From an uncultured Alistipes sp. (GTDB lineage Bacteria; Bacteroidota; Bacteroidia; Bacteroidales; UBA932), in contig CABMPD010000014.1 of NCBI GenBank assembly GCA_902388455.1, positions 1-64,000 on the forward strand: 64,000 nucleotides of DNA, written 5' to 3'. This document shows, in pieces, positions 8,672 to 15,390 of this stretch. Positions within the stretch are counted from its first letter, which is position 1. Each line of letters begins with the position of its first letter. Below the pieces are notes generated by a model. The model made no database searches. It saw nothing but the letters and a program-made list of their open reading frames with translations, and had not been told where the DNA came from. The position numbers and the translations under genes are program-made.

Positions 8672-9034
8672 TCAGCAATACCCGGCTTTCCCGTTCTGTA
8701 TGAACACCACGTATGCCTGTCGCTTTTCTTTCGAGAGAGCTTTACCCACCAGCCATGTGCGGAACACGTGCGTGTAGTAGGTGTTTAATCTGAAAGCGAC
8801 GGGGATGATGATCTCAAGCGAGTAAACATCCGCATACAGACCGTTTTCAAGTTGAATGTAGCGGCATACCTCGTAGTCATTCAACACGTCCGCTTTGAGA
8901 ACGGCTTTGATGGCGGCGTTCACTGCCGGGACACCCGTGTGGAACAGTCCGGCGATTTCTCCGGCGGTCATCCATACATCGTTACCGGTTACGCTGACCG
9001 CCTTGTCCTCAATGATGATTATGTCACGTTTCAT
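8672..9034 (-). CDS. RhuM-like protein
   Basis: A 120-residue protein that resembles the N-terminal domain of the virulence-protein RhuM family. VWMTAGEIAGLFHTGVPAVN looks like a DNA-binding helix-turn-helix, and YSLEIIIPVAFRLNTYYTHVF followed by RTWLV is the conserved core that in RhuM reads as a Y-N-L-D-M-I-I-x-V-G-Y-R type motif. Full RhuM proteins are about 330 residues, so this is a short single-domain form. It stands next to the integrase on the same strand, 12 bases downstream. The molecular function of the family is not established. Confidence 0.6.
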   Translation of the reverse strand: MKRDIIIIEDKAVSVTGNDVWMTAGEIAGLFHTGVPAVNAAIKAVLKADVLNDYEVCRYIQLENGLYADVYSLEIIIPVAFRLNTYYTHVFRTWLVGKALSKEKRQAYVVFIQNGKAGYC

Positions 9035-9046
9035 GGCTTCTCTGTT

Positions 9047-10282
9047 TTAGATGGTACGACCTGCAAATTCTTCGATTTGGTTCAATCTCGCGGCAAGGTT
9101 CTCCATGTCTTGATTGAGCTTCTCTTTGGTTATTTTTGCGTATATCTGCGTTGTTTTTATACTCTTGTGTCCCAGCATGGAACTGACCGTTTCGATGGGT
9201 ACGCCGTTGGAGAGGAACACCGTCGTGGCTGCCGTGTGGCGGCTTTGATGCCATGTGATATGCTTGGTGATACCGCAACGCTTGGCGACGGCACGGATTC
9301 CGGCAAGACACGTGTTGTAGTGGGGTACAGGGAAAATCCTGCCGTTTTCGCACAGCCCACGGTATTTGTCGATGATGCGCTTCGCTATGTCGAGCATACG
9401 GATGTTGGACACCACCCCCGTCTTCTGGCGGTTGATGTTTATCCACTCGTGTTCATCAAAGTAGGTGCGGATATTCTCTTCCGTCAGGTTGCGCATATCG
9501 GCGAACGACAAGCCAGTGAAGGCGCAGAACAGGTATAAATCACGATACAGTTCCTGCTTCGCATTCTTCAGCTTGCCTTCCATCAGCAGGCGGATTTCAT
9601 CTTTCGTCAGAAAGCTGCGGGTCGTTTCCTCCTTCTTGATTTCATACTCACGGAACGGGTCGCGCGTGAGCCATTCATTGTTGATGGCGATGAACACCAT
9701 CGTCCGAAGCGGGCAGACATACAGCCACACGGTGTTGGTGCAGCAGTGTTTGTCCGTGCGCAGGAACATTTCAAAATCGGAAATGAAAGCGGGTGTTAGC
9801 TCTTTCAGGGCAATGTCCTTCACATGGTAGCGGATGGTGAGAAACTCTTGCAGGTGCTTGTAAACGATCTTGTACTTGTCAAACGTGCCTTTGGCTTTCA
9901 TGCCTGCCTCCACCTGCTTGGCATAGTCCTCGTTGTGTTGCCGGAACACCTGCAACAGCGTGTGGTAGCGGTGTTCCAGTCCGAGAAAGGCGTTTTTCAC
10001 CTTTTCCGCAGTGACGAAGTTGTCACGCTCCATGATTTCCTGATAGTGCTTGTTGATGCGTACGCGCATCTTGTCGAGCATACGGTTCGTTTCGAGTGCC
10101 GCCGTGCTTCTGCCCGTGACACGTCCCCCTTTGGTGTCCCACAGCTTGGGATCGACGGTCAGTTTACAGCTGAACTGCGTTTGGCTTCCGTCCACCGTGA
10201 TGCGTCCCATGACGGGTACTGTCCCGTCCTTTTTCACTACCTGACGTTTGAGGTAGTAGATTACTGAAAATGTACTCTTCAT
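9047..10282 (-). CDS. tyrosine site-specific integrase (IntDOT-like)
   Basis: A 411-residue tyrosine recombinase, the same length as IntDOT of CTnDOT. An N-terminal arm-binding region begins MKSTFSVIYYLKRQ and contains GTVPVMGRITVDG. A SAM-like core-binding domain occupies about residues 100-205, and the catalytic domain follows. The C-terminus carries HQSRHTAATTVFLSNGVP, LGHKSIKTTQIYAKI and the nucleophile tyrosine in that last segment. ATG at 10282 is preferred over one eight codons upstream by similarity to IntDOT. It integrates and, with accessory factors, excises the conjugative element. The gene is closest to the presumed element end, as in CTnDOT. Confidence 0.92.
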   Translation of the reverse strand: MKSTFSVIYYLKRQVVKKDGTVPVMGRITVDGSQTQFSCKLTVDPKLWDTKGGRVTGRSTAALETNRMLDKMRVRINKHYQEIMERDNFVTAEKVKNAFLGLEHRYHTLLQVFRQHNEDYAKQVEAGMKAKGTFDKYKIVYKHLQEFLTIRYHVKDIALKELTPAFISDFEMFLRTDKHCCTNTVWLYVCPLRTMVFIAINNEWLTRDPFREYEIKKEETTRSFLTKDEIRLLMEGKLKNAKQELYRDLYLFCAFTGLSFADMRNLTEENIRTYFDEHEWININRQKTGVVSNIRMLDIAKRIIDKYRGLCENGRIFPVPHYNTCLAGIRAVAKRCGITKHITWHQSRHTAATTVFLSNGVPIETVSSMLGHKSIKTTQIYAKITKEKLNQDMENLAARLNQIEEFAGRTI

Positions 10283-10602
10283 CGTCCTTAATTTTTTTAG
10301 GTTCAAAATTAGTCGGTGAAGAATCCTTCGTCGGTACGCAAAACACGGAGGAACGGCGCAATCTTTTTCCGTAACCGGATTTGTTGCGTGAGTTGTCAGT
10401 AACTCACTATATCACAATGCTTTGTTTTGCCATTCGTGCCAATTTCGTCACCTATATGGTGTGGTTACGAACAAGTAACGTAGCGACGTCTTGACTTGGC
10501 TTCGGCAAGGATTGTGGTGGCGTTGGAGATAATCGGCAGCTTAAATGAAACTTCTGTAAATCAATTCTATTACTTCATTCTTCCGTATTCCACTTTTTTG
10601 TA
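10283..10602. other. non-coding ICE end region upstream of the integrase
   Basis: About 320 bases without a credible gene between the integrase start and the presumed att core. It holds a 7-bp inverted repeat GTGAGTT/AACTCAC (10388-10394 and 10401-10407) and a CACC-tata-GGTG palindrome near 10451. In CTnDOT-like elements such end regions carry arm-type integrase sites; no specific arm sites could be assigned by eye. Confidence 0.45.
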
Positions 10603-10612
10603 GTAACTTTGC
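10603..10612 (+). other. candidate att core site of the ICE (GTAACTTTGC)
   Basis: GTAACTTTGC matches the CTnDOT-family core consensus GTANNTTTGC. It lies 320 bases outside the integrase start, and gene content changes from conjugative to chromosomal immediately after it. It also contains TAACTTTG, a host -7 promoter box, so the element end and a promoter overlap. The other end of the element is outside the window, so the direct repeat could not be checked. Confidence 0.55.
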
Positions 10613-10631
10613 ATAATAAAAATGTAAAGTT

Positions 10632-10850
10632 ATGAGTACTGCTACCTTGACACCGACCCAGCGGCATTTGCTGAAATTGTTCTCCTACAATAGTAGTGAG
10701 GCTTATGCGCGTGAGATTCAGGCGGTACTGACAAAGTATTTTCAGAATAGGCTGGATGTCAAGTCTGATGAACTTCGGGATAATGGAATCCTGGATTAGA
10801 AGCGTCTTGATGAGATAAGGCACGAGAACCTGCACAAGAAGTCTGAATAA
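10632..10850 (+). pseudogene. small gene interrupted by an amber codon
   Basis: ATG at 10632 opens a 55-codon frame (MSTATLTPTQRHLLKLFSYN at the start, AYAREIQAVLTKYF in the middle) that ends at TAG 10797-10799. The same frame goes on without a shift for 16 more sensible codons (KRLDEIRHENLHKKSE) to TAA at 10848. One CAG-to-TAG change would explain this, giving an original protein of about 72 residues. The content is helical and charged and would suit an antitoxin-like protein or a small regulator, but I do not recognise the family firmly. It lies directly behind the presumed element end. Confidence 0.5.
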
Positions 10851-10906
10851 TGAAATGAGTGAGGATGACGAGGATTGGCGATGTGTGAAATTCCCTGAAT
10901 TGCAGT

Positions 10907-10936
10907 TTTGCGGAGAGATTAAAATTCGTATCTTTG
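10907..10936 (+). promoter_or_regulatory. promoter of the DUF6922/AbiEii pair
   Basis: TTTG at 10907-10910 and TATCTTTG at 10929-10936 are separated by 18 bases, close to the usual 19-21 base spacing of Bacteroidota promoters. The -7 box lies 26 bases before the ATG at 10963, which supports that start over the longer frame beginning at 10855. Confidence 0.6.
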
Positions 10937-10962
10937 TAATCATAGAAACTTATTGCATAGTA

Positions 10963-11289
10963 ATGACCATCTTTGATGACTACAAGAAATTTAAGGGCGA
11001 GTGCCGTATCTCTCCGCATCTGCTGTGGGATTACGACCTGGAGCATTTTGACTGGTGGAAATCAAGGAAAATAGTGGTCAGCCGCATCTTGGAGCGAGGG
11101 TGGCTGAAGGATTACTTTGCTGCATTCAATCTGTACGGCGGGATAGACGGCTTCAAGGAGATTGTCAAGGAACTGCCGTATATCTCTGATAGAGAAATTA
11201 ACTTTGTATGCGCGACTTTCGGACTTAAAAGGGAGGAACTGCGATGCTACACACGGAAACGGTTGAGGGAACAACTCTTCAACTCCTGA
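10963..11289 (+). CDS. DUF6922-like protein, partner of AbiEii
   Basis: A 108-residue protein starting MTIFDDYKKFKGECRISPHL. It has the arrangement of the DUF6922 family found beside AbiEii-type nucleotidyltransferases in Bacteroidales: an N-terminal ISPHLLWDYDLEHFDW segment, then RILERGWLKDYFAAFNLYGG and a helical C-terminus. It overlaps the AbiEii gene by 46 bases, so the two are made together. By analogy with AbiE systems it could be the antitoxin or DNA-binding partner, although no classical helix-turn-helix is obvious. The longer upstream frame (from 10855) is rejected because a promoter lies inside it. Confidence 0.65.
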   Translation: MTIFDDYKKFKGECRISPHLLWDYDLEHFDWWKSRKIVVSRILERGWLKDYFAAFNLYGGIDGFKEIVKELPYISDREINFVCATFGLKREELRCYTRKRLREQLFNS

Positions 11290-11885
11290 AGAATCTTCAG
11301 CAAGAGAAATTCCTGGAGCGGTTCCATTTGGGCGGAGGAACTGCTCTGGCCCTGTATCTTGGACACCGGAAGTCAGTGGATCTAGATCTGTTCTCGCCTG
11401 AACCGTTTGATGTGGATGTTCTGAGGCAGTCTTTGGAGAGTGCTTATGGTTTCCGCACGGACTTTTCGGCCAAGAATACATTGAAAGGATCCATTAATAA
11501 TGTCAAGCTGGACTGTATTGCATATGCTTACCCTATGCTGAAAGAACCGTACGCAGAGAATGGAGTCAGTCTATACAGCCAGGAGGATATTGTCGCAATG
11601 AAGCTGTCAGCCATCGCCGATAACGGTACGCGGCTGAAAGATTTTATAGATATCGCGTATATGTCCACACGCTTGTCTTTTTATGCAATGCTTCAGTGCT
11701 ATGGCCGTAAATTTTCGGAAGTCAATATAATCCGTCCGTTGAAGGCCGTAACTTATTTTGAAGATATAGATTTCGGGGAGGACGTAGTAATGATTGCGGG
11801 TAAGTTTAACTGGGCAAAGGTGAAAAAGAGGCTGATAGATATGTCCGGCAAGCAGGATAAAGTTTTTAGTACATTCCCTGTATGA
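11244..11885 (+). CDS. AbiEii/AbiGii-type nucleotidyltransferase toxin
   Basis: A 213-residue protein of the nucleotidyltransferase AbiEii family. The N-terminal half carries the GGGTALALYLGHRKSVDLDL signature: the GG-T motif and the D-x-D pair that binds metal in this fold. Further along, VAMKLSAIADNGTRLKDFID is the conserved family helix with an R-x-K-D-x-x-D motif. In AbiE systems such proteins transfer nucleotides to targets and arrest growth, giving phage defence; here the assignment is by family only. It overlaps the upstream DUF6922 gene and its stop overlaps the next small ORF in ATGA. Confidence 0.8.
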   Translation: MLHTETVEGTTLQLLKNLQQEKFLERFHLGGGTALALYLGHRKSVDLDLFSPEPFDVDVLRQSLESAYGFRTDFSAKNTLKGSINNVKLDCIAYAYPMLKEPYAENGVSLYSQEDIVAMKLSAIADNGTRLKDFIDIAYMSTRLSFYAMLQCYGRKFSEVNIIRPLKAVTYFEDIDFGEDVVMIAGKFNWAKVKKRLIDMSGKQDKVFSTFPV

Positions 11886-12007
11886 ATTTAGAGAAGTTCG
11901 AGCTTGATGATGAGATCCGCATGTCAGAGTTAAGCGGTACAGTTACTCATGAGGAAGTGTTGGATAATCTGAGGGAGAGGGCTCGTTATGAGAATCGTTT
12001 GGAATAA
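11882..12007 (+). CDS. small antitoxin-like ORF (41 residues)
   Basis: Starts at ATG 11882 inside the AbiEii stop (ATGA overlap) and encodes MNLEKFELDDEIRMSELSGT followed by a charged helical tail. It is too short for an intact ParD/RelB antitoxin (usually 70-90 residues) but is placed like one, overlapping a ParE-type start by 20 bases. It could be a truncated antitoxin or a true short one. Confidence 0.4.
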   Translation: MNLEKFELDDEIRMSELSGTVTHEEVLDNLRERARYENRLE

Positions 12008-12086
12008 AAGGGCGTACGAAAGGTTTCTTCAGGTGTCTGCCTGGTATGCTGAGAATATGGGACAGCGGGCGGCATTGAAATTTTAA
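11988..12086 (+). pseudogene. truncated RelE/ParE-family toxin
   Basis: Starts at ATG 11988 and encodes 32 residues beginning MRIVWNKRAYERFLQVSAWY, with AENMGQRAALKF at the end. This is the N-terminal strand-helix of ParE/RelE toxins with the usual W-x-x-x-A...Y pattern. Intact toxins are about 95-105 residues, so roughly two thirds is missing. The break falls just before the aminotransferase gene (12109), where base composition also rises sharply in GC, suggesting a recombination junction. Confidence 0.6.
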
Positions 12087-12108
12087 TAATAAAAACCATA
12101 GCAATTTT

Positions 12109-13350
12109 ATGGCAAAACGTATTTACCTCTGTCTCGCTCACATGAGCGGGGCGGAGCAGGCCTTCATACAGGAGGCTTTCGATACCAACTGGGTGGTTCC
12201 TCTGGGACCCAATGTGAACGGGTTCGAGGACGACCTGAGGAAGTTTGTGGGCGAGGGGAAGGAGGTGGTGGCCCTGTCGGCGGGCACTGCGGCGGTGCAC
12301 CTGGCGCTGATATCCTGCGGGGTGGGGCCCGGGGATGAGGTGGTGGTGCAGAGCTTCACGTTCTGCGCCTCGTCGCATCCGGTGACCTACCTGGGGGCGA
12401 GGCCGGTGTTCGTGGATTCGGAAAAAGAATCCTGGAATATGGATCCCGGACTGCTGGAGGAGGCGATCAAGGACCGTATCGCCAGGACGGGCAAGGCACC
12501 CAAGGCGATCATCCCGGTGGCTCTGTACGGCATGCCCTACCGGATCGATGAGATAATGGAGATAGCGGACCGTTACGGCATCCCGGTGATAGAGGATGCT
12601 GCCGAGGGCTTCGGCTCGCGGTTCGACGGCCGGGTGCTGGGCACGTTCGGAAGGTACGGCGTGCTGTCGTTCAACGGCAACAAGATGATTACGACCTCGG
12701 GCGGCGGTGCGCTGATATGTCCCGATGCGGCGTCCAAGAACGAGATCATGTTCTACGCGACCCAGGCCCGCGAGGCCTATCCCTACTACCAGCACGAGCG
12801 CATCGGATACAACTACCGCATGTCGAACATCTGCGCGGGTATCGGCCGGGGTCAGATGACTGTGGCTGACGCTCACATAGCCCATCACAGGCATTTATGC
12901 GCCCTGTACCGGGAGCTGCTTAGGGACGTGGACGGCATCACCCTCCACGAGAACCCGGATGAGAGGTACGACAGCAACTACTGGCTGAACACCGTGACCG
13001 TCGACCCTGAGCTGCGCATCAAGGGCCAGGAGAACGCCTACCGCAGCGCCATAAAGGGAGCAGTAGGAGGTGCCGCCGGAGTGACCCACGCGGCCGACAC
13101 GACCCACACGGACTGCGAGCCTAACGCCAACGTGGAGGCCCTCCGTATCGGCCTGGACGCCCTGGGCATCGAGTCCCGCCCTCTGTGGAAGCCGATGCAC
13201 CGCCAGCCGGTGTACGCTGACTGCTCCGCTTACCTCAACGGTGTGAGCGAGTCCCTCTTCAAGGTGGGCCTCTGCCTGCCGAGCGGTCCCTGCGTCACCG
13301 ACGAGGATGCCCGCTACATCGTGGACGGCATCCGCTCGCTGCTGCTGTAG
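12109..13350 (+). CDS. DegT/DnrJ/EryC1/StrS sugar aminotransferase
   Basis: A 413-residue PLP-dependent aminotransferase of the DegT/StrS type that makes amino sugars for surface polysaccharides. Visible elements are the N-terminal GPNVNGFEDDLRKFVG, the cofactor-binding SAGTAAVHLAL, the aspartate in VIEDAAEGFGSRFDG, and the Schiff-base lysine in LSFNGNKMITTSGGG. Residues about 306-338 form an Ala/Gly/Thr-rich stretch not usual in the family. No other sugar gene is adjacent; the nearest is a ferredoxin-domain protein of a type also seen in polysaccharide loci. Higher GC than the upstream toxin region marks a change of background. Confidence 0.88.
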   Translation: MAKRIYLCLAHMSGAEQAFIQEAFDTNWVVPLGPNVNGFEDDLRKFVGEGKEVVALSAGTAAVHLALISCGVGPGDEVVVQSFTFCASSHPVTYLGARPVFVDSEKESWNMDPGLLEEAIKDRIARTGKAPKAIIPVALYGMPYRIDEIMEIADRYGIPVIEDAAEGFGSRFDGRVLGTFGRYGVLSFNGNKMITTSGGGALICPDAASKNEIMFYATQAREAYPYYQHERIGYNYRMSNICAGIGRGQMTVADAHIAHHRHLCALYRELLRDVDGITLHENPDERYDSNYWLNTVTVDPELRIKGQENAYRSAIKGAVGGAAGVTHAADTTHTDCEPNANVEALRIGLDALGIESRPLWKPMHRQPVYADCSAYLNGVSESLFKVGLCLPSGPCVTDEDARYIVDGIRSLLL

Positions 13351-13382
13351 CGTCCTGTCGGCCGAAGCGCTGAATGAAAACG

Positions 13383-13425
13383 AAAATCCCGCTGAGTTCG
13401 TCATTGACGGAGTCTGCGGGATTTT
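13383..13425 (+). terminator. intrinsic terminator after the aminotransferase
   Basis: The arms AAAATCCCGC (13383-13392) and GCGGGATTTT (13416-13425) form a 10-bp stem followed by a T-rich stretch, 33 bases after the aminotransferase stop. Confidence 0.75.
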
Positions 13426-13480
13426 GTTTGCACAAAAGGAAATAAAATCCTACTGTTTTGTAGAAGATGAATGAAATTAT

Positions 13481-13775
13481 ATGCTATTGAGTAAGCGGGA
13501 AATAGGAAGCTATTCTGCAAGTAGCGGAGGATATTTACGGAGCAGATGTGAAGGTCTATCTGTTCGGTTCGCGTGTGGATGATTCCAGGCGCGGAGGAGA
13601 TATCGATCTGCTTGTGAGAACGACTTCTGCGAAGAAGGGTATATTGGATAGGGTCCGCATGGCATCGCGCATCAAGAGTCTGATCGGGGACCAGAAGATA
13701 GATATCATCGGAGATTATGAAGATAATCAGGTGGTGCAGGAAGTACTGAAAAATGGGATACTATTGGCGATATGA
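13481..13775 (+). pseudogene. MNT-type nucleotidyltransferase with N-terminal frameshift
   Basis: ATG at 13481 reads MLLSKREI and then meets one extra G near 13505-13506; shifting frame there restores EAILQVAEDIYGADVKVYLF and the rest of a minimal nucleotidyltransferase. The downstream frame carries the catalytic GSRVDDSRRGGDIDLLV (G-S-x...D-x-D). As the sequence stands, only a GTG at 13548 could start the frame, giving 75 residues with the active-site motif but no N-terminal helix. MNT proteins act as antitoxins or AMPylators of HEPN ribonucleases. The partner downstream is also broken, so the pair is most likely dead. Confidence 0.6.
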
Positions 13776-13779
13776 GCAG

Positions 13780-13914
13780 GTAGGAAATCATAGAGTGGCC
13801 CACGACTATCCTAAGTCAGACAATGAGGTGGTCAGTGCCGTAAATGAGCTCATATCCAAACTCGATACGGTAGCAAGCATCTATGACAATCTTAAAAAGA
13901 CCTACAAAGGTTGA
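13780..13914 (+). pseudogene. C-terminal remnant of a HEPN-domain toxin
   Basis: A 44-codon open stretch without a start codon reads NHRVAHDYPKSDNEVVSAVN and then a C-terminal helix to TGA at 13912. HRVAHDYP resembles the R-x(4-6)-H active-site region of HEPN proteins that pair with MNT nucleotidyltransferases, although the arginine and asparagine are displaced. The first two thirds of the gene is missing. It follows the frameshifted MNT gene at once. Confidence 0.5.
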
Positions 13915-13967
13915 TACAGACTGCCTCTGTCCGGCCTGACATTTATCCCGCTGTTTCCGGAATGAAG

Positions 13968-15125
13968 TTACAGCAGCCGGCGTACAGTGTCATGGACTGG
14001 GCCCGTGGAGGCGAAGAACGCGGCGCGGGCGGCGGGTTCCGTGACGGAGGTCTCCAGGCAGCGGTTGCGGCGCAGGACGTCTTCGTAGGTCATCTCCAGG
14101 CGGGTACAATGGATGCGGGAGAAGAATTCGCGGCCCTTTTCGGTATTGACCAGGACGGCGCTGACTCCGCGGTCGTCGTCGAAGTCGGGGCGGAGGTCGC
14201 CGATGCCCCAGAAGTCGCCGATGGTCAGGTCGCTGCCGCTGCGGAACTCCCGGGCGGGGCAGCGGTAGCAGCTCGGGCGGGAATAGAAGTCGGCCAGGAA
14301 TCCCCGGATGAACAGGTTCTCCGCCTTGCCTTTTTCGCTCAATACGGGGCGGCAGGGAGCTCCCGAGGGGTCCGTGGCGCGGAAGAATATCTTGAAATTG
14401 TAGCCTTTCCATCCGGCGCGGCCCTCCTCCTTGTCGCGGAAGCGGACCTCTTCTATGCTCACTTCGCTGTATCCCTGAGCCTCGAGGGCGGCCTTTTCCT
14501 CCGCAAGGTACCGTCTCCATACCCCCGGCGAGGGCGCTCCGTGGCAGATGAGATCCACCGTCAGCAGTCGGTCTGTCGGGGTCTTTCCGGCTCCGGAGGC
14601 AAGAAAATGGTTGAGGCCCGCCACCTGGCAGGGGGTGCCGGTGAACAGCACCGGGCGTCCCTCGCGCAGAGCCGTCCTGACCCTCCCACAGCAGTCCTCC
14701 ATCCGGCTCTGCAGGTATTTGGAACCGATGAATGCCGCCGCTTCCGACGGGGTGGCGGCGCTGTCGTGGACCGCCTCATGGACATTGTCATAGCGGGAGC
14801 CGAAGACTATGCCTCCCTCTTCTAATATGGCGGAGGCTATCAGGGGGTAGGCCCCACCCGAGGCGCTGCCGTCCCTTACCGTTCCGTCCGGGTGCTTCAC
14901 GGCGTGGACCTCGAGCGGCCTGCGGGCGGGGAACTGCGTGATGACGGGGCAGACCCTGACGCAAAGCCCACATTCGATACAGGTGCTCTCATCCACAGAG
15001 GGATAGAGGAAGCCTTCGGAATCCTCCTTCATGGTGATGCTGCCTCTGAGGCAGGCCGACGCACAGGCGGTGCAGCCGCAGCAGTCGTGCGGGTCGGTGA
15101 TGATGATGTGTCGTATTTCTCTCAT
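13968..15125 (-). CDS. coenzyme F420 hydrogenase/dehydrogenase beta-subunit-like protein
   Basis: A 385-residue iron-sulfur flavoprotein-like protein. The N-terminus carries two 4Fe-4S motifs (CCGCTACASAC near residue 15 and CIECGLCVRVCP near 49). The FrhB-type N and C domains follow, with DGSASGGAYPLIASAI, FTGTPCQVAGL, DLICHGAPSP and SDLTIGDFWGI. In bacteria these proteins often sit in exopolysaccharide clusters, and their electron-transfer substrate is mostly unknown. The gene stands alone, opposite to and divergent from the riboflavin operon. Whether it takes part in sugar modification with the nearby aminotransferase is only a guess. Confidence 0.8.
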   Translation of the reverse strand: MREIRHIIITDPHDCCGCTACASACLRGSITMKEDSEGFLYPSVDESTCIECGLCVRVCPVITQFPARRPLEVHAVKHPDGTVRDGSASGGAYPLIASAILEEGGIVFGSRYDNVHEAVHDSAATPSEAAAFIGSKYLQSRMEDCCGRVRTALREGRPVLFTGTPCQVAGLNHFLASGAGKTPTDRLLTVDLICHGAPSPGVWRRYLAEEKAALEAQGYSEVSIEEVRFRDKEEGRAGWKGYNFKIFFRATDPSGAPCRPVLSEKGKAENLFIRGFLADFYSRPSCYRCPAREFRSGSDLTIGDFWGIGDLRPDFDDDRGVSAVLVNTEKGREFFSRIHCTRLEMTYEDVLRRNRCLETSVTEPAARAAFFASTGPVHDTVRRLL

Positions 15126-15155
15126 AAGCGGCTACAAAGTTTGTAAAAATTTTTC

Positions 15156-15163
15156 TATATTTG
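15156..15163 (+). promoter_or_regulatory. -7 box TATATTTG of the riboflavin operon
   Basis: TATATTTG lies 16 bases before the first base of the FMN riboswitch, a suitable place for transcription to begin. A TTTG at 15140-15143 is too close to serve as the usual -33 box. Confidence 0.5.
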
Positions 15164-15178
15164 CCGTCCAATAAGAAT

Positions 15179-15297
15179 ATCTCTCAGGGCAGGGTGCGAT
15201 TCCCTACCGGCGGTGACAGTCCGCGACTCCCTGATAATCAGGGACTGAATCGGTGAAATTCCGATACCGACGGTGACAGTCCGGATGGAAGAGAGGT
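15179..15297 (+). promoter_or_regulatory. FMN riboswitch (RFN element)
   Basis: The conserved RFN blocks are present in order: CAGGGCAGGGTG, CCCTACCGGCGGTGA, CAGTCCGCGA, GGTGAAATTCCGATACCG, ACGGTGACAGTCCGGATGG and the closing GAGAG. The outer stem pairs CTCTC (15181-15185) with GAGAG (15291-15295). It senses FMN and stands before all the riboflavin genes. Together with the hairpin at 15356-15387 it is arranged for transcription attenuation. Confidence 0.96.
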
Positions 15298-15355
15298 CTT
15301 GGCCGGGAGCCGTGGACGCGGTGCCGGCGCTTGTAATTGTCGGAATGACAGACTG

Positions 15356-15387
15356 CCCTGAGTACCATAGTGGTATTCGGGTTTTTT
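15356..15387 (+). terminator. riboswitch-controlled intrinsic terminator
   Basis: A stem of CCCTGAGTACCA with TGGTATTCGGG (two mismatched positions) is followed by six T residues, ending 4 bases before the ribD ATG. CTGCCCTGAG (15353-15362) at its 5' side is an exact complement of CTCAGGGCAG (15183-15192) at the 5' end of the riboswitch, so the two structures exclude each other. Confidence 0.85.
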
Positions 15388-15390
15388 GTT

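Noticed and set aside
10797..10799. Programmed stop-codon read-through
   Set aside because: No pyrrolysine or suppressor signal is visible; a simple nonsense mutation is the plainer explanation.
13911..14825. 304-codon plus-strand open frame
   Set aside because: It lies entirely antisense to the F420-dehydrogenase-beta-like gene, whose ferredoxin motifs are clear; GC-rich codons create the mirror frame.
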